A model generated the notes under the pieces. It had not been told where the DNA came from. It did not search any database and saw nothing but the letters and a program-made list of their open reading frames with translations. A stretch of DNA of 36,209 nt from an uncultured Clostridia bacterium (GTDB lineage Bacteria; Bacillota; Clostridia; Oscillospirales; Acutalibacteraceae): positions 1-36,209 of the forward strand of contig CANQUS010000017.1 in NCBI GenBank assembly GCA_947627055.1, given 5' to 3'. The translations under genes and the position numbers were made by a program. Positions within the stretch are counted from its first letter, which is position 1, and each line of letters begins with the position of its first letter. Shown in pieces: positions 7,726 to 16,500 of the stretch.

Positions 7726-8280
7726 ATGAAAGAGGTTTTGAAGAATGCCGAAGAAAAAATGGCTAAATCAATAGCTCATCTTGAGGAAACATACGCATCA
7801 ATAAGAGCGGGTCGTGCTAACCCTGCGGTACTTGATAAAGTAACTGTCGATTATTACGGTACGCCTACGCCTGTCAATCAGCTTGCCGCTGTTTCAGTCA
7901 CAGAAGCTAGAACGCTCACGATCCAGCCGTGGGATGTTTCCGTATGCCGTGCGATCGAGAAGGCTATTCAAGCTTCCGATATTGGAATAAATCCGCAGTC
8001 GGACGGCAAAATAATCAGAATGATTTTCCCGCCGCTCACTGAGGACAGACGAAAGGAAATCGTCAAAGAGGTCTCCAGGATGGCTGAGGAGGCTAAGGTA
8101 TCTGTTCGTTCAGTCAGGCGCGAAGCTATTGATAAGTTTAAGGCTATGAAGAAGAACGGCGAGATTACGGAGGATGACCAGAGCAAGGCTGAAAAGAAAA
8201 TTCAGGATATTACGGATAGGCGCATTAAGGAAATCGAAAATATCTGTGATAAAAAGCAAAAGCAAATCATGGAAATATAA
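7726..8280 (+). CDS. frr: Ribosome recycling factor
   Basis: Splits post-termination ribosomes together with EF-G. It has the normal 184 residues. Visible signatures are RAGRANPAVLDKVTVDYYG near the N-terminus, LTIQPWD, and the basic helix VRSVRREAIDKFKAMKKNGEI. CAGGAGG lies ahead of the ATG at the right distance. It sits between pyrH and uppS, as in many Firmicutes. Confidence 0.97.
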   Translation: MKEVLKNAEEKMAKSIAHLEETYASIRAGRANPAVLDKVTVDYYGTPTPVNQLAAVSVTEARTLTIQPWDVSVCRAIEKAIQASDIGINPQSDGKIIRMIFPPLTEDRRKEIVKEVSRMAEEAKVSVRSVRREAIDKFKAMKKNGEITEDDQSKAEKKIQDITDRRIKEIENICDKKQKQIMEI

Positions 8281-8311
8281 TCTTAATACCCTGCGAAGGG
8301 AGAATGAAGAT

Positions 8312-9046
8312 ATGATAGAGCTTAAACAGGAAGAAAGGCGGTCGGGCGGTGCAATACCCGCCCATATTGCTATTATAATGGATGGCAACGGTCGTTGGGC
8401 TAAAAAGCGAGGATTGCCCCGATCTGTCGGTCATACTGCCGGGGCGACTACATTTCGCCATATAACACGATGTGCAAGCAGAATGGGTATAAAGTACCTG
8501 ACGGTTTATGCTTTCTCGACAGAAAATTGGAAGCGCCCCGCTGATGAGGTAGACGCCTTGATGAAGTTGTTTCATAAATATCTTGTTGATTCTCTGACTG
8601 ATTTCCGTGACGATGATGTTGTTGTGAGATTTATAGGCGACAAAAGCGGCTTTTCGCAGTCTCTGCAAAGGCTTATTAACGAAACCGAAGAGGTCTCTAG
8701 GGACAGGACGGGTATGGTACTTAACATTGCTATGAACTATGGCGGAAGAGATGAGATACTCCGCGCTGTTAAATCATTGTGTCATGACTGTGCGGATAGA
8801 AAAATTTCTCCGGAAGAAATCACAGAGGAAATTTTTGAAAAGCATCTCTATACATCAGGACAGCCCGATCCCGATCTGCTCATACGTCCCGGAGGAGAGG
8901 CTCGCATAAGCAACTTTCTCTTATATCAGTCGGCATATACGGAGCTTTATTTTACGGATGTGCTTTGGCCGGATTTTTCTGAGGATGATCTTATCCGTGC
9001 GATAGATTATTACAGCAAGAGAAGCAGGCGCTTCGGGGGTGTTTAG
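8312..9046 (+). CDS. uppS: Undecaprenyl diphosphate synthase (isoprenyl transferase)
   Basis: Cis-prenyltransferase that condenses isopentenyl diphosphate onto farnesyl diphosphate to make the C55 carrier for wall synthesis. The 244-residue protein begins near AHIAIIMDGNGRWAKKRG, with catalytic D24, followed by LTVYAFSTENWKRP and the C-terminal RPGGEARISNFLLYQSAYTE. The frame is open upstream into frr, but the ATG at 8312 follows AAGGGAG (8297-8303) and matches family length. It abuts cdsA with no spacer. Confidence 0.96.
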   Translation: MIELKQEERRSGGAIPAHIAIIMDGNGRWAKKRGLPRSVGHTAGATTFRHITRCASRMGIKYLTVYAFSTENWKRPADEVDALMKLFHKYLVDSLTDFRDDDVVVRFIGDKSGFSQSLQRLINETEEVSRDRTGMVLNIAMNYGGRDEILRAVKSLCHDCADRKISPEEITEEIFEKHLYTSGQPDPDLLIRPGGEARISNFLLYQSAYTELYFTDVLWPDFSEDDLIRAIDYYSKRSRRFGGV

Positions 9047-9871
9047 ATGTCGAAACGAATCGTATCTGCAGTTTTTGGCATTGTCTTTATTCTGCTTGTG
9101 ATTTTCTTCGGAACTATATACCCCATATGTATTGATATATTTGCAGCAATTGTATGTGCTGTCGCGGTAGGTGAGTTTATCCACGCTGTTGGTCATTTTA
9201 AGGAATACCGCCTGAGTATACCGAGTATTCTCTTTGCACTGTGCAATACTATGCTTATGACATATGGTGTTTCGCATATCATTTGGTACGCTTATACCGC
9301 GGTAATGCTTTCAGTCATGATATTTTTTCACGAAAAAATATCATTTAGGGATGTTTCTGATACTTACGGAATGACTATAATTATAACGTATGCATTGTCA
9401 ACAATAGTTTCAATGAAAAATATTGACGCCGTTCATTCCGTTTTTTATTTTGTTCTTTCTCTCGCGCTGCCGTGGCTTGCAGATGCGGGGGCATATTTTA
9501 CGGGCAGTTTTTTAGGAAAGCATAAGCTATGCCCCAAGATAAGCCCTAAAAAGACAGTCGAGGGAGTAGTAGGCGGTACGGTAGTATGTGTAGGAATGTG
9601 CTGCCTGGTGGGATATATCTTTTCCGCGTTTATTTATAAGGATATTAAATGTGTAAACTATGTGAACCTGATCATTATTTCATTTATCGGTTCGCTTCTT
9701 TCGGTTCTCGGAGATCTGAGCTTTTCGCTCGTCAAAAGGGCATATAATATCAAGGATTATGGAAATATTATTCCCGGGCATGGCGGTGTTCTCGACCGCT
9801 TTGACAGCGTGATTTTTTTCGCACCTTTTTTGATGATTTCATTATCATATCTTCCGATACTTTGCTGTTAA
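9047..9871 (+). CDS. cdsA: Phosphatidate cytidylyltransferase (CDP-diacylglycerol synthase)
   Basis: Makes CDP-diacylglycerol from phosphatidate and CTP at the membrane. The 274-residue polytopic protein carries KISPKKTVEGVVGG and the C-terminal family signature running from SLVKRAYNIKDYG to PGHGGVLDRFDS. The start codon directly follows the uppS stop, so translation is coupled. A structured terminator-like region separates it from dxr. Confidence 0.95.
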   Translation: MSKRIVSAVFGIVFILLVIFFGTIYPICIDIFAAIVCAVAVGEFIHAVGHFKEYRLSIPSILFALCNTMLMTYGVSHIIWYAYTAVMLSVMIFFHEKISFRDVSDTYGMTIIITYALSTIVSMKNIDAVHSVFYFVLSLALPWLADAGAYFTGSFLGKHKLCPKISPKKTVEGVVGGTVVCVGMCCLVGYIFSAFIYKDIKCVNYVNLIIISFIGSLLSVLGDLSFSLVKRAYNIKDYGNIIPGHGGVLDRFDSVIFFAPFLMISLSYLPILCC

Positions 9872-9877
9872 TGATGA

Positions 9878-9927
9878 GCGTCAGAATGCTTTGCTGCGGC
9901 TGACTGACGCATTCTCCGCAGCTTTTA
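9878..9927 (+). terminator. Terminator or attenuator-like region between cdsA and dxr
   Basis: GCTGCGG (9893-9899) pairs with CCGCAGC (9916-9922) and is followed by TTTTATTC: a plain terminator. Interleaved with it are GCGTCA (9878-9883) with TGACGC (9905-9910) and GAATGC (9884-9889) with GCATTC (9909-9914). The stems cannot form as one nested structure. They would be alternatives or a pseudoknot, so termination might be conditional. Confidence 0.55.
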
Positions 9928-9949
9928 TTCAGATAAAGGATTTGTTTAT

Positions 9950-11095
9950 ATGTATAGAAACATTACGCTTCTCGGCTCTACCGGCTCTATCGGCAGGCAG
10001 ACACTCGATGTTGTGCGAAGACTGAAAATAAATGTTACGGCTTTGACGGCGAACAGAAGTGTCAAGCTGCTTGAGGAACAGGCACGCGAGTTTAATCCGC
10101 GTGCCGTCTGTATAGCTGATGAAAATAAATATTTAGAGATGAAAAACAGCTTGGCGGATACCGATATTAAGGTTTTTGGCGGTGATGACGGTATTCTTGA
10201 ATGCGCGAGGCTTTCGGAAAGCGAGCTTGCGGTGAATGCCATTGTCGGTATTGCGGGGCTTCGTCCTACGCTTGAAGCAATATCCGCCAAAAAGGATATT
10301 GCGCTTGCTAATAAAGAAACATTAGTTACAGGCGGAGAAATAGTTAAAAACGCTGTTATTGAAAACGGAGTAAAGCTTCTCCCTGTTGACAGCGAGCACA
10401 GCGCGGTTTTTCAATGCCTTCAGGGCGCGCCGAGAGGTTCTCTTAAAAAAATAATTCTCACCGCGTCGGGAGGGCCTTTTTTCGGAAAAACACGAGATGA
10501 GCTTGAAAGAGTAACGGTCAAGGAGGCGCTTAACCACCCGAATTGGAGCATGGGTGCAAAGATCACGATAGATTCCGCGACGATGATGAACAAAGGGCTT
10601 GAGGTTATTGAGGCATGTCACTTGTTTAATGTCGGACTTGACGATATTGAGGTCGTGGTTCACCGTGAAAGCATTATACACTCCATGGTTGAGTTCAATG
10701 ATAACGCGGTCGTTGCTCAGCTCGGCTCGGCGGATATGCGTATACCGATACAGTATGCGATTACATATCCTGAGAGGGTTGAGTCGCCGTGCCTGCCGCT
10801 CGATTTTGCCGAGTTAGGCTCACTGACATTTACGAAGCCCGACCGAGAAGTATTTGAGTGCCTTGCGTTATGTGAGAGGGCTTTTGGTCAGGGAGGGCTC
10901 ATGCCGGCTGTCGCGAACGGCTCAAACGAAGCCGCCGTCGAGCTTTTTCTGAGTGGAAAAATAGGTATTCTTGATATACCGCGGCTCATAAAAAAGGCCA
11001 TGATAAATATTCCGAATAAACAAAACATAAATATAGATGATGTATATACGGCTGATAGTGAAGCCAGAAAAATAGTAATGAGTGAGTATTCTTAA
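9950..11095 (+). CDS. dxr: 1-deoxy-D-xylulose 5-phosphate reductoisomerase
   Basis: Second step of the MEP isoprenoid pathway: converts DXP to MEP with NADPH and a divalent metal. The 381-residue sequence starts with the NADPH loop LLGSTGSIGRQTLDVV. It contains LANKETLVTGG, metal-site LPVDSEHSAVFQCLQG, the flexible loop SGGPFFGKT, and NHPNWSMGAKITIDSATMMNKG, all diagnostic. AAAGGA precedes the ATG. It is followed by rseP and ispG (another MEP step). Confidence 0.97.
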   Translation: MYRNITLLGSTGSIGRQTLDVVRRLKINVTALTANRSVKLLEEQAREFNPRAVCIADENKYLEMKNSLADTDIKVFGGDDGILECARLSESELAVNAIVGIAGLRPTLEAISAKKDIALANKETLVTGGEIVKNAVIENGVKLLPVDSEHSAVFQCLQGAPRGSLKKIILTASGGPFFGKTRDELERVTVKEALNHPNWSMGAKITIDSATMMNKGLEVIEACHLFNVGLDDIEVVVHRESIIHSMVEFNDNAVVAQLGSADMRIPIQYAITYPERVESPCLPLDFAELGSLTFTKPDREVFECLALCERAFGQGGLMPAVANGSNEAAVELFLSGKIGILDIPRLIKKAMINIPNKQNINIDDVYTADSEARKIVMSEYS

Positions 11096-11115
11096 TACTA
11101 TTAAATAAAAGGGAG

Positions 11116-12207
11116 ATGTTTACGATAGAAATTGCATTGCTTATAATAATCGGAGTTTTGCTTTTTGAATTGATTATTCTGATCCACGAATTCGGTCATT
11201 ATATAACGGCGAAGCTTTCGGGTGTTAAGGTCAACGAATTTGCCCTCGGTATGGGTCCTAAGATCCTCAAATTTAAAAAAGTTGAAACACTTTATTCACT
11301 GAGGCTTTTTCCTATAGGCGGGTTCTGTGCGATGGAGGGCGAGGATGAGGAAAGCGACAATGAGCGTGCATTCGGCAACAAGCCTTGCTGGAAACGCATT
11401 ATCATAGTCATTGCGGGCGCGGTCATGAATATTGTACTCGGTTTTGTGCTTATGATGATAACGCTTATACCCAATTCGCAGTTTGCGTCAACGACAGTAT
11501 CAAAGTTCCATGAAAACGCGGAAACCTCGGCTTCTCTGAAGATCGGCGACGAGATAGTTTCTATAAACGGTTACAGAACGTATACATCTCAGGATATGAC
11601 CTTTGCTCTTGTAACAGCGACAGAAAACAGCGACGGAGAGTTTACTCCCCAAATCGTTGTCAACAGAAACGGTGAAACAGTCGATCTCGGCAATGTTAAG
11701 TTCGGTTCTCGCGAGGTCGACGGCAAAAAGGCGATAATACTTGATTTTTATGTCGCACCGATCGAGAATAACTTTTGGAATCTCATAACCGAAACAGGTA
11801 AGGGTGTGGTATCTACTGTCCGTCTTGTTTGGGCAAGCCTGTTCGGACTTATTACAGGGCGTTTCGGCTTTAACGAGCTTGCGGGACCGATAGGCATGAC
11901 GTCCGCTATCTCTCAGGTCGCCAGCGCGGGACTTGAGAGCAGCTTTGGTGATGCTGTTTTAAATATAGTCAATGTGATGATGATGATAACAGTCAACCTC
12001 GGTGTGGTAAACCTGCTCCCGTTGCCTGCGCTTGACGGCGGCAGGCTTGTGTTCCTGATCGTCGAGCTCATAAGAAGAAAGCCCGTGCCCGCTAAGTACG
12101 AGGGCTTAGTACACGCGATAGGAATGGTTGTACTTCTGCTTTTTATGGTCATCGTATCGTTCAGTGATATTTTGAGAATATTTACAGGATCGGGGCTTGG
12201 AGGATGA
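11116..12207 (+). CDS. rseP: Site-2 zinc metalloprotease RseP/RasP
   Basis: Intramembrane protease that trims anti-sigma factors and leftover signal peptides. HEFGH (residues 24-28) in the first membrane helix binds zinc. A single PDZ domain follows (~residues 120-205, with LKIGDEIVSINGY). The third motif NLLPLPALDGG is in a later helix, and the total is 363 residues. GGGAG directly abuts the ATG at 11116, which is unusually close; translation might begin slightly further in, but the N-terminal helix fits. Its last four bases overlap the ispG start. Confidence 0.94.
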   Translation: MFTIEIALLIIIGVLLFELIILIHEFGHYITAKLSGVKVNEFALGMGPKILKFKKVETLYSLRLFPIGGFCAMEGEDEESDNERAFGNKPCWKRIIIVIAGAVMNIVLGFVLMMITLIPNSQFASTTVSKFHENAETSASLKIGDEIVSINGYRTYTSQDMTFALVTATENSDGEFTPQIVVNRNGETVDLGNVKFGSREVDGKKAIILDFYVAPIENNFWNLITETGKGVVSTVRLVWASLFGLITGRFGFNELAGPIGMTSAISQVASAGLESSFGDAVLNIVNVMMMITVNLGVVNLLPLPALDGGRLVFLIVELIRRKPVPAKYEGLVHAIGMVVLLLFMVIVSFSDILRIFTGSGLGG

Positions 12208-13253
12208 TGAGGAGAAGGACTAAAAAGATAAAGCTCGGAAATATATATATCGGCGGTGATGCCCCAATCACGGTCCAGTCAATGCTGAATATTCCCGCAA
12301 GCGATATTGAGGGAAGCGTCAGACAGGCGATCCGGCTTGAGAAGGCAGGATGCGAGATAATAAGGGCAGCCGTTCCGAATATGGACGCGGTAAGGCTTAT
12401 TCCCGCGCTCAAAGAGAATGTCACCGTCCCTATTGTCGCGGATATACATTTTGACTATCGTCTCGCGATTGAGGCGGCGGCGGCAGGGGTCGATAAAATT
12501 AGAATAAATCCGGGGAACATCGGCGGAGACGATAGAGTAAGACAGGTCGTAAAGGTGTGCCGAAACCGTAATATCCCGATAAGGATCGGCGTAAACTCAG
12601 GCTCACTTGAGAAGGAGATCCTCGCGAGGTACGGACATCCGACGCCTCAAGCGCTTTGCGAAAGTGCGCTCTATCATGCGTCACTTCTTGAAAAATTTGA
12701 CTTTGATGATATTGTGCTTTCTATGAAAAGCTCGTCAGTGCCGTTTATGGTCGAAGCGTATGAGCTTGCCGCGGAGAGGTGCGATTATCCGCTCCATCTC
12801 GGCGTTACGGAAGCGGGCACTTGGCGTATGGGTATAATTAAATCAGCTGCGGGGATCGGCTCACTTCTCATAAACGGCATAGGCGATACGATAAGAGTTT
12901 CACTGACTGACGACCCTGTCAGCGAGGTCAAGGCGGCAAAGGATATATTAAAAGCTCTTGAAATCAGAAATGAAGGCATTAAATTCATCTCCTGCCCGAC
13001 CTGCGGCAGAACGAGCATAGATCTGATAAAGCTTGCAAATGAGGTTGAAAAAAGGCTTGAAAACTGTGATAAAAATATCACAGTGGCAGTAATGGGCTGT
13101 GCAGTGAACGGACCGGGCGAGGCGAGAGAAGCAGATGTCGGCATCGCCGGAGGTCATGGCGACGGACTTATCTTTAAACGGGGAGAAATAGTTAAAAAGG
13201 TGAGCGAGGACAAACTGATTGATGAACTGATGGAGGAAATAAGCAGGTTGTAA
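12204..13253 (+). CDS. ispG: (E)-4-hydroxy-3-methylbut-2-enyl diphosphate synthase
   Basis: Penultimate MEP pathway enzyme with a [4Fe-4S] cluster. It has 349 residues and the N-terminal TIM-barrel signature APITVQSM. VADIHFDYRLA, NPGNIG and IGVNSGSLE follow. Cluster cysteines are visible in SCPTCGRT (C264, C267) and MGCAVNGPGEA (C299). The start overlaps rseP (ATGA) with GGAGG immediately upstream. A second ATG at 12207 is an alternative start. Confidence 0.96.
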   Translation: MMRRRTKKIKLGNIYIGGDAPITVQSMLNIPASDIEGSVRQAIRLEKAGCEIIRAAVPNMDAVRLIPALKENVTVPIVADIHFDYRLAIEAAAAGVDKIRINPGNIGGDDRVRQVVKVCRNRNIPIRIGVNSGSLEKEILARYGHPTPQALCESALYHASLLEKFDFDDIVLSMKSSSVPFMVEAYELAAERCDYPLHLGVTEAGTWRMGIIKSAAGIGSLLINGIGDTIRVSLTDDPVSEVKAAKDILKALEIRNEGIKFISCPTCGRTSIDLIKLANEVEKRLENCDKNITVAVMGCAVNGPGEAREADVGIAGGHGDGLIFKRGEIVKKVSEDKLIDELMEEISRL

Positions 13254-13304
13254 TTTTTCTGCGAAATATGTCGTTTCTTAATACATAAAAATCAGGAGGA
13301 TATA

Positions 13305-13541
13305 ATGTACATTTTATCACAGGACAAGTCAAAGATTATTAAATTCAGCCGAATAGACATATCAAGAAATTTTGGCGGAAAAAGAAACGAAAAGTTTGCC
13401 CTTATTGCTTGGGCGGAGGCAGCGAAAAATACGGAATGTACAGTCATCGGCATATACCCGGACGAGAGCGAAGCAAGAGTGCAACTTGAGCATATAGCTG
13501 AAGCCTTAAATAATAATATGAAGATATATGAGTTAAGCTGA
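13305..13541 (+). CDS. Small conserved-looking hypothetical protein (78 aa)
   Basis: I do not recognise a characterised family, although the opening MYILSQDKSKI resembles small proteins seen in other Firmicutes. It is soluble, with a likely alpha/beta layout: a strand-rich N-terminal half (FALIAWAEAAK, CTVIGIYPDE) then a helix (ARVQLEHIAEALNNN). An AGGAGG ribosome binding site lies seven bases ahead of the ATG. It sits 51 bases after ispG and 20 bases ahead of polC, so it is probably co-transcribed with them. Confidence 0.7.
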   Translation: MYILSQDKSKIIKFSRIDISRNFGGKRNEKFALIAWAEAAKNTECTVIGIYPDESEARVQLEHIAEALNNNMKIYELS

Positions 13542-13561
13542 ATATTTAACGGGTGGTAGCT

Positions 13562-16500
13562 TTGGGAACATTTTACGGGATATTTTCACAATATCTTAAC
13601 GGCTTGAAGCCGTCAGATGCACTAAGCTCTGCTGAAGTTAAGAATGTGAAAATTGACGCTAAAAACAGAATATTGGAAATAGATATCTTCCTTTCGCGGC
13701 TTGTAGAAAGAAATGAGATTTTTTCCGCCGAAAAGGAAATTGAGCGGTCGGCGCTTTCACTCGAAAGGTGTAATATCTGTCCTTGTTTTGATCCATCACT
13801 TTTTGGTGAGGAATGCTACTCAGGACTTGCAGACGAGGTTCGCCGCAGGCTTGCAAGCATAAACGGGACGCTCAACGGCTCAAAGGCTGTTATCTCCGAC
13901 GGCAGAATGACGATAAACCTTACTCACGGCGGTGCGGATATACTTCTGGAGAAAAAGGTCGATAAGGAATTTCAGAAGCTGATCCGTGATGAGTTTGGCA
14001 TCAATACGGAGGTCGTCTTTGACGGCGTTACGGAGATAACTGCGGACAGCGAAATATATATAGAGCATCAGAAAGTCGCCGAAGAGACCGCAAAGCGTGA
14101 GAGCATAACGAGGGAAATGGATATATACGAGGGTGTGATGAACGAGGCAAAGAAACGCTCTGTTCCAAAGCCCGCAAAGGATATTGAGCTTGAAGTTCGC
14201 GAGGGTGAATCACTCTATCCGCTTTTTATTACTGACAGTCCCAAAACTATTTACGGTTCGAGCATCAAGGGCTCTCCCATAAATATATCACAGCTTGCGC
14301 CGGATTCGGGGAGAGTGGTCATAAAGGGTGATATTTTCTCCATTGACTCGAGAGATACTAAGGATAATAAGAAGAAAATTATTACACTCAATATTACCGA
14401 TTATACAGGCTCAACTACTGTTAAAATTATCGACCTTAACGCAAAGTGTGCGCCAGTACTTGAGCTTAAAAAGGGAAGCGCTATAATCGTCAAGGGTGAC
14501 GCACAGTACGACAAGTACGACCGAGAGCTTGTGGTAATGGCGGCGAGTATTTCCGTTATAGGCAAGGCAAAGGTCGTTGACAACGCAGATAAAAAGCGTG
14601 TGGAGCTTCATTTACATACGAATATGTCGGCTATGGACGGAGTTACTGATGTCGGGGATATAGTACAGCGTGCTTACAGCTGGGGTATGCCCGCCGTAGC
14701 GATCACCGACCACGGCGTCGTTCAGGCGTTCCCGGGGGCAATGAATGCCGCCGACGCTATCGCGAGTAAGGGAGGACACATAAAGGTACTTTACGGTGTT
14801 GAGGCGTATTTTATAGATGATGTTTCAACAAGGGCTGTCAACGGCGAAAAATGTGAACCGCTCTCCGGCGAGTTTATAGTATTTGATCTTGAAACAACGG
14901 GTTTGGGAGCCGCAAAGGAGAGGATAACCGAAATTGGCGCTGTAAGGATAGTTGATGGCGAAATCAAAGACAGCTTTTCTATGTTTGTAAACCCTCAAAA
15001 GCATATTCCGCAAAAGATCACGGAGCTTACGGGGATAGATGATTCCATGGTGGCTGACGCTCCGCTAGAGGATGAGGCGATACGGGCATTTATGGATTTT
15101 TGCGGAGACGACTGCGTTCTTGTCGCACACAACGCGCCGTTCGACACTTCTTTCGTTAAGGCTGTATTGAGCCGCCATAATATAAGCTGGTGCTTTACAA
15201 GCATTGACACGGTTATCATGTCCCGCTCTATGTTCCCGCAGATCAAAAAGCATAAGCTTAATAATATAGCCGAATATCTGAAGCTCGGTGACTTTAATCA
15301 TCACAGGGCGTGCGATGACGCGCTTATGCTTGCAAAGATATTTCAGGTGATGCTCACAAAGCTCTCAGAAAATTACGGGGCAAAGGATATTTCACAAATC
15401 AACTCCGTTCTCTCAAACGGCGACTATAAGAGCCTTAAATATTATCATCAAATAGTTTTAGCTAAAAATACCGCAGGGCTGAAAAATCTTTACAGACTGA
15501 TCTCAAAGGGGCATCTCGAATATTTTTACAAAAAACCACTCCTGCCGAAGTCCGAACTTGTAAAACTCAGAGAGGGGCTTATTGTGGGCAGCGCTTGTGA
15601 GGCGGGGGAACTTTTCCGCGCGATAGTTGACAAACGGCCGTGGGATGACCTGAAGAGAATAGCGTCATTCTACGATTACCTTGAGATACAGCCGATAGGA
15701 AACAATATGTTTATGCTCGAGAACGGCACCTGCGGTAGTGTCGAGGAGCTTCAGGAGCTGAACAAAACAGTAGTAAGGCTCGGTGAGGAGCTTTCGATAC
15801 CTGTGGTCGCAACGTGTGACGTTCATTTTCTCGACCCGCACCACGGCGAGTTTCGTAAGATCCTTATGGCGGGACAGGGCTACAGGGACGCCGACAAGCA
15901 GACTCCGCTGTATCTCCGCACGACCGCCGAAATGCTCAAGGAGTTCGAATATCTCGGTAAGGACAAGGCTTACGAGATCGTTGTTGAAAACACTAACCTT
16001 ATTGCCGATATGTGCGACGAGATCCGTGCGGTGCCAAAGGGCAACTTTCCTCCGTTCATTCCGGGAGCGGAAGAGGATCTTACACGCATAACGTGGGAGA
16101 GAGCAAAGGACACATACGGCGACCCGCTTCCCGAAATAGTCGAAAAGCGCATAGAAAAGGAATTGAACTCGATCATAAAGAACGGCTTCTCGGTTTTGTA
16201 TATGACAGCTCAGAAGCTTGTTGCCAATTCCGAGGCGCATGGCTATCTTGTCGGCTCGCGTGGTTCGGTTGGGTCGTCGTTTGTTGCGACGATGTCGGGT
16301 ATATCCGAGGTCAATCCTCTCGCGCCGCACTATATCTGCCCTAAATGCAAGAACAGCGAGTTCTTTGTAAACGGCGAGGTCGGCTCGGGCTTTGACCTGC
16401 CGCCCAAAAACTGCCCCAAGTGCGGTACGCTTTACAAGCAGGACGGCCACGATATACCGTTTGAAACATTCCTCGGATTTAAGGGCGACAAGACGCCCGA

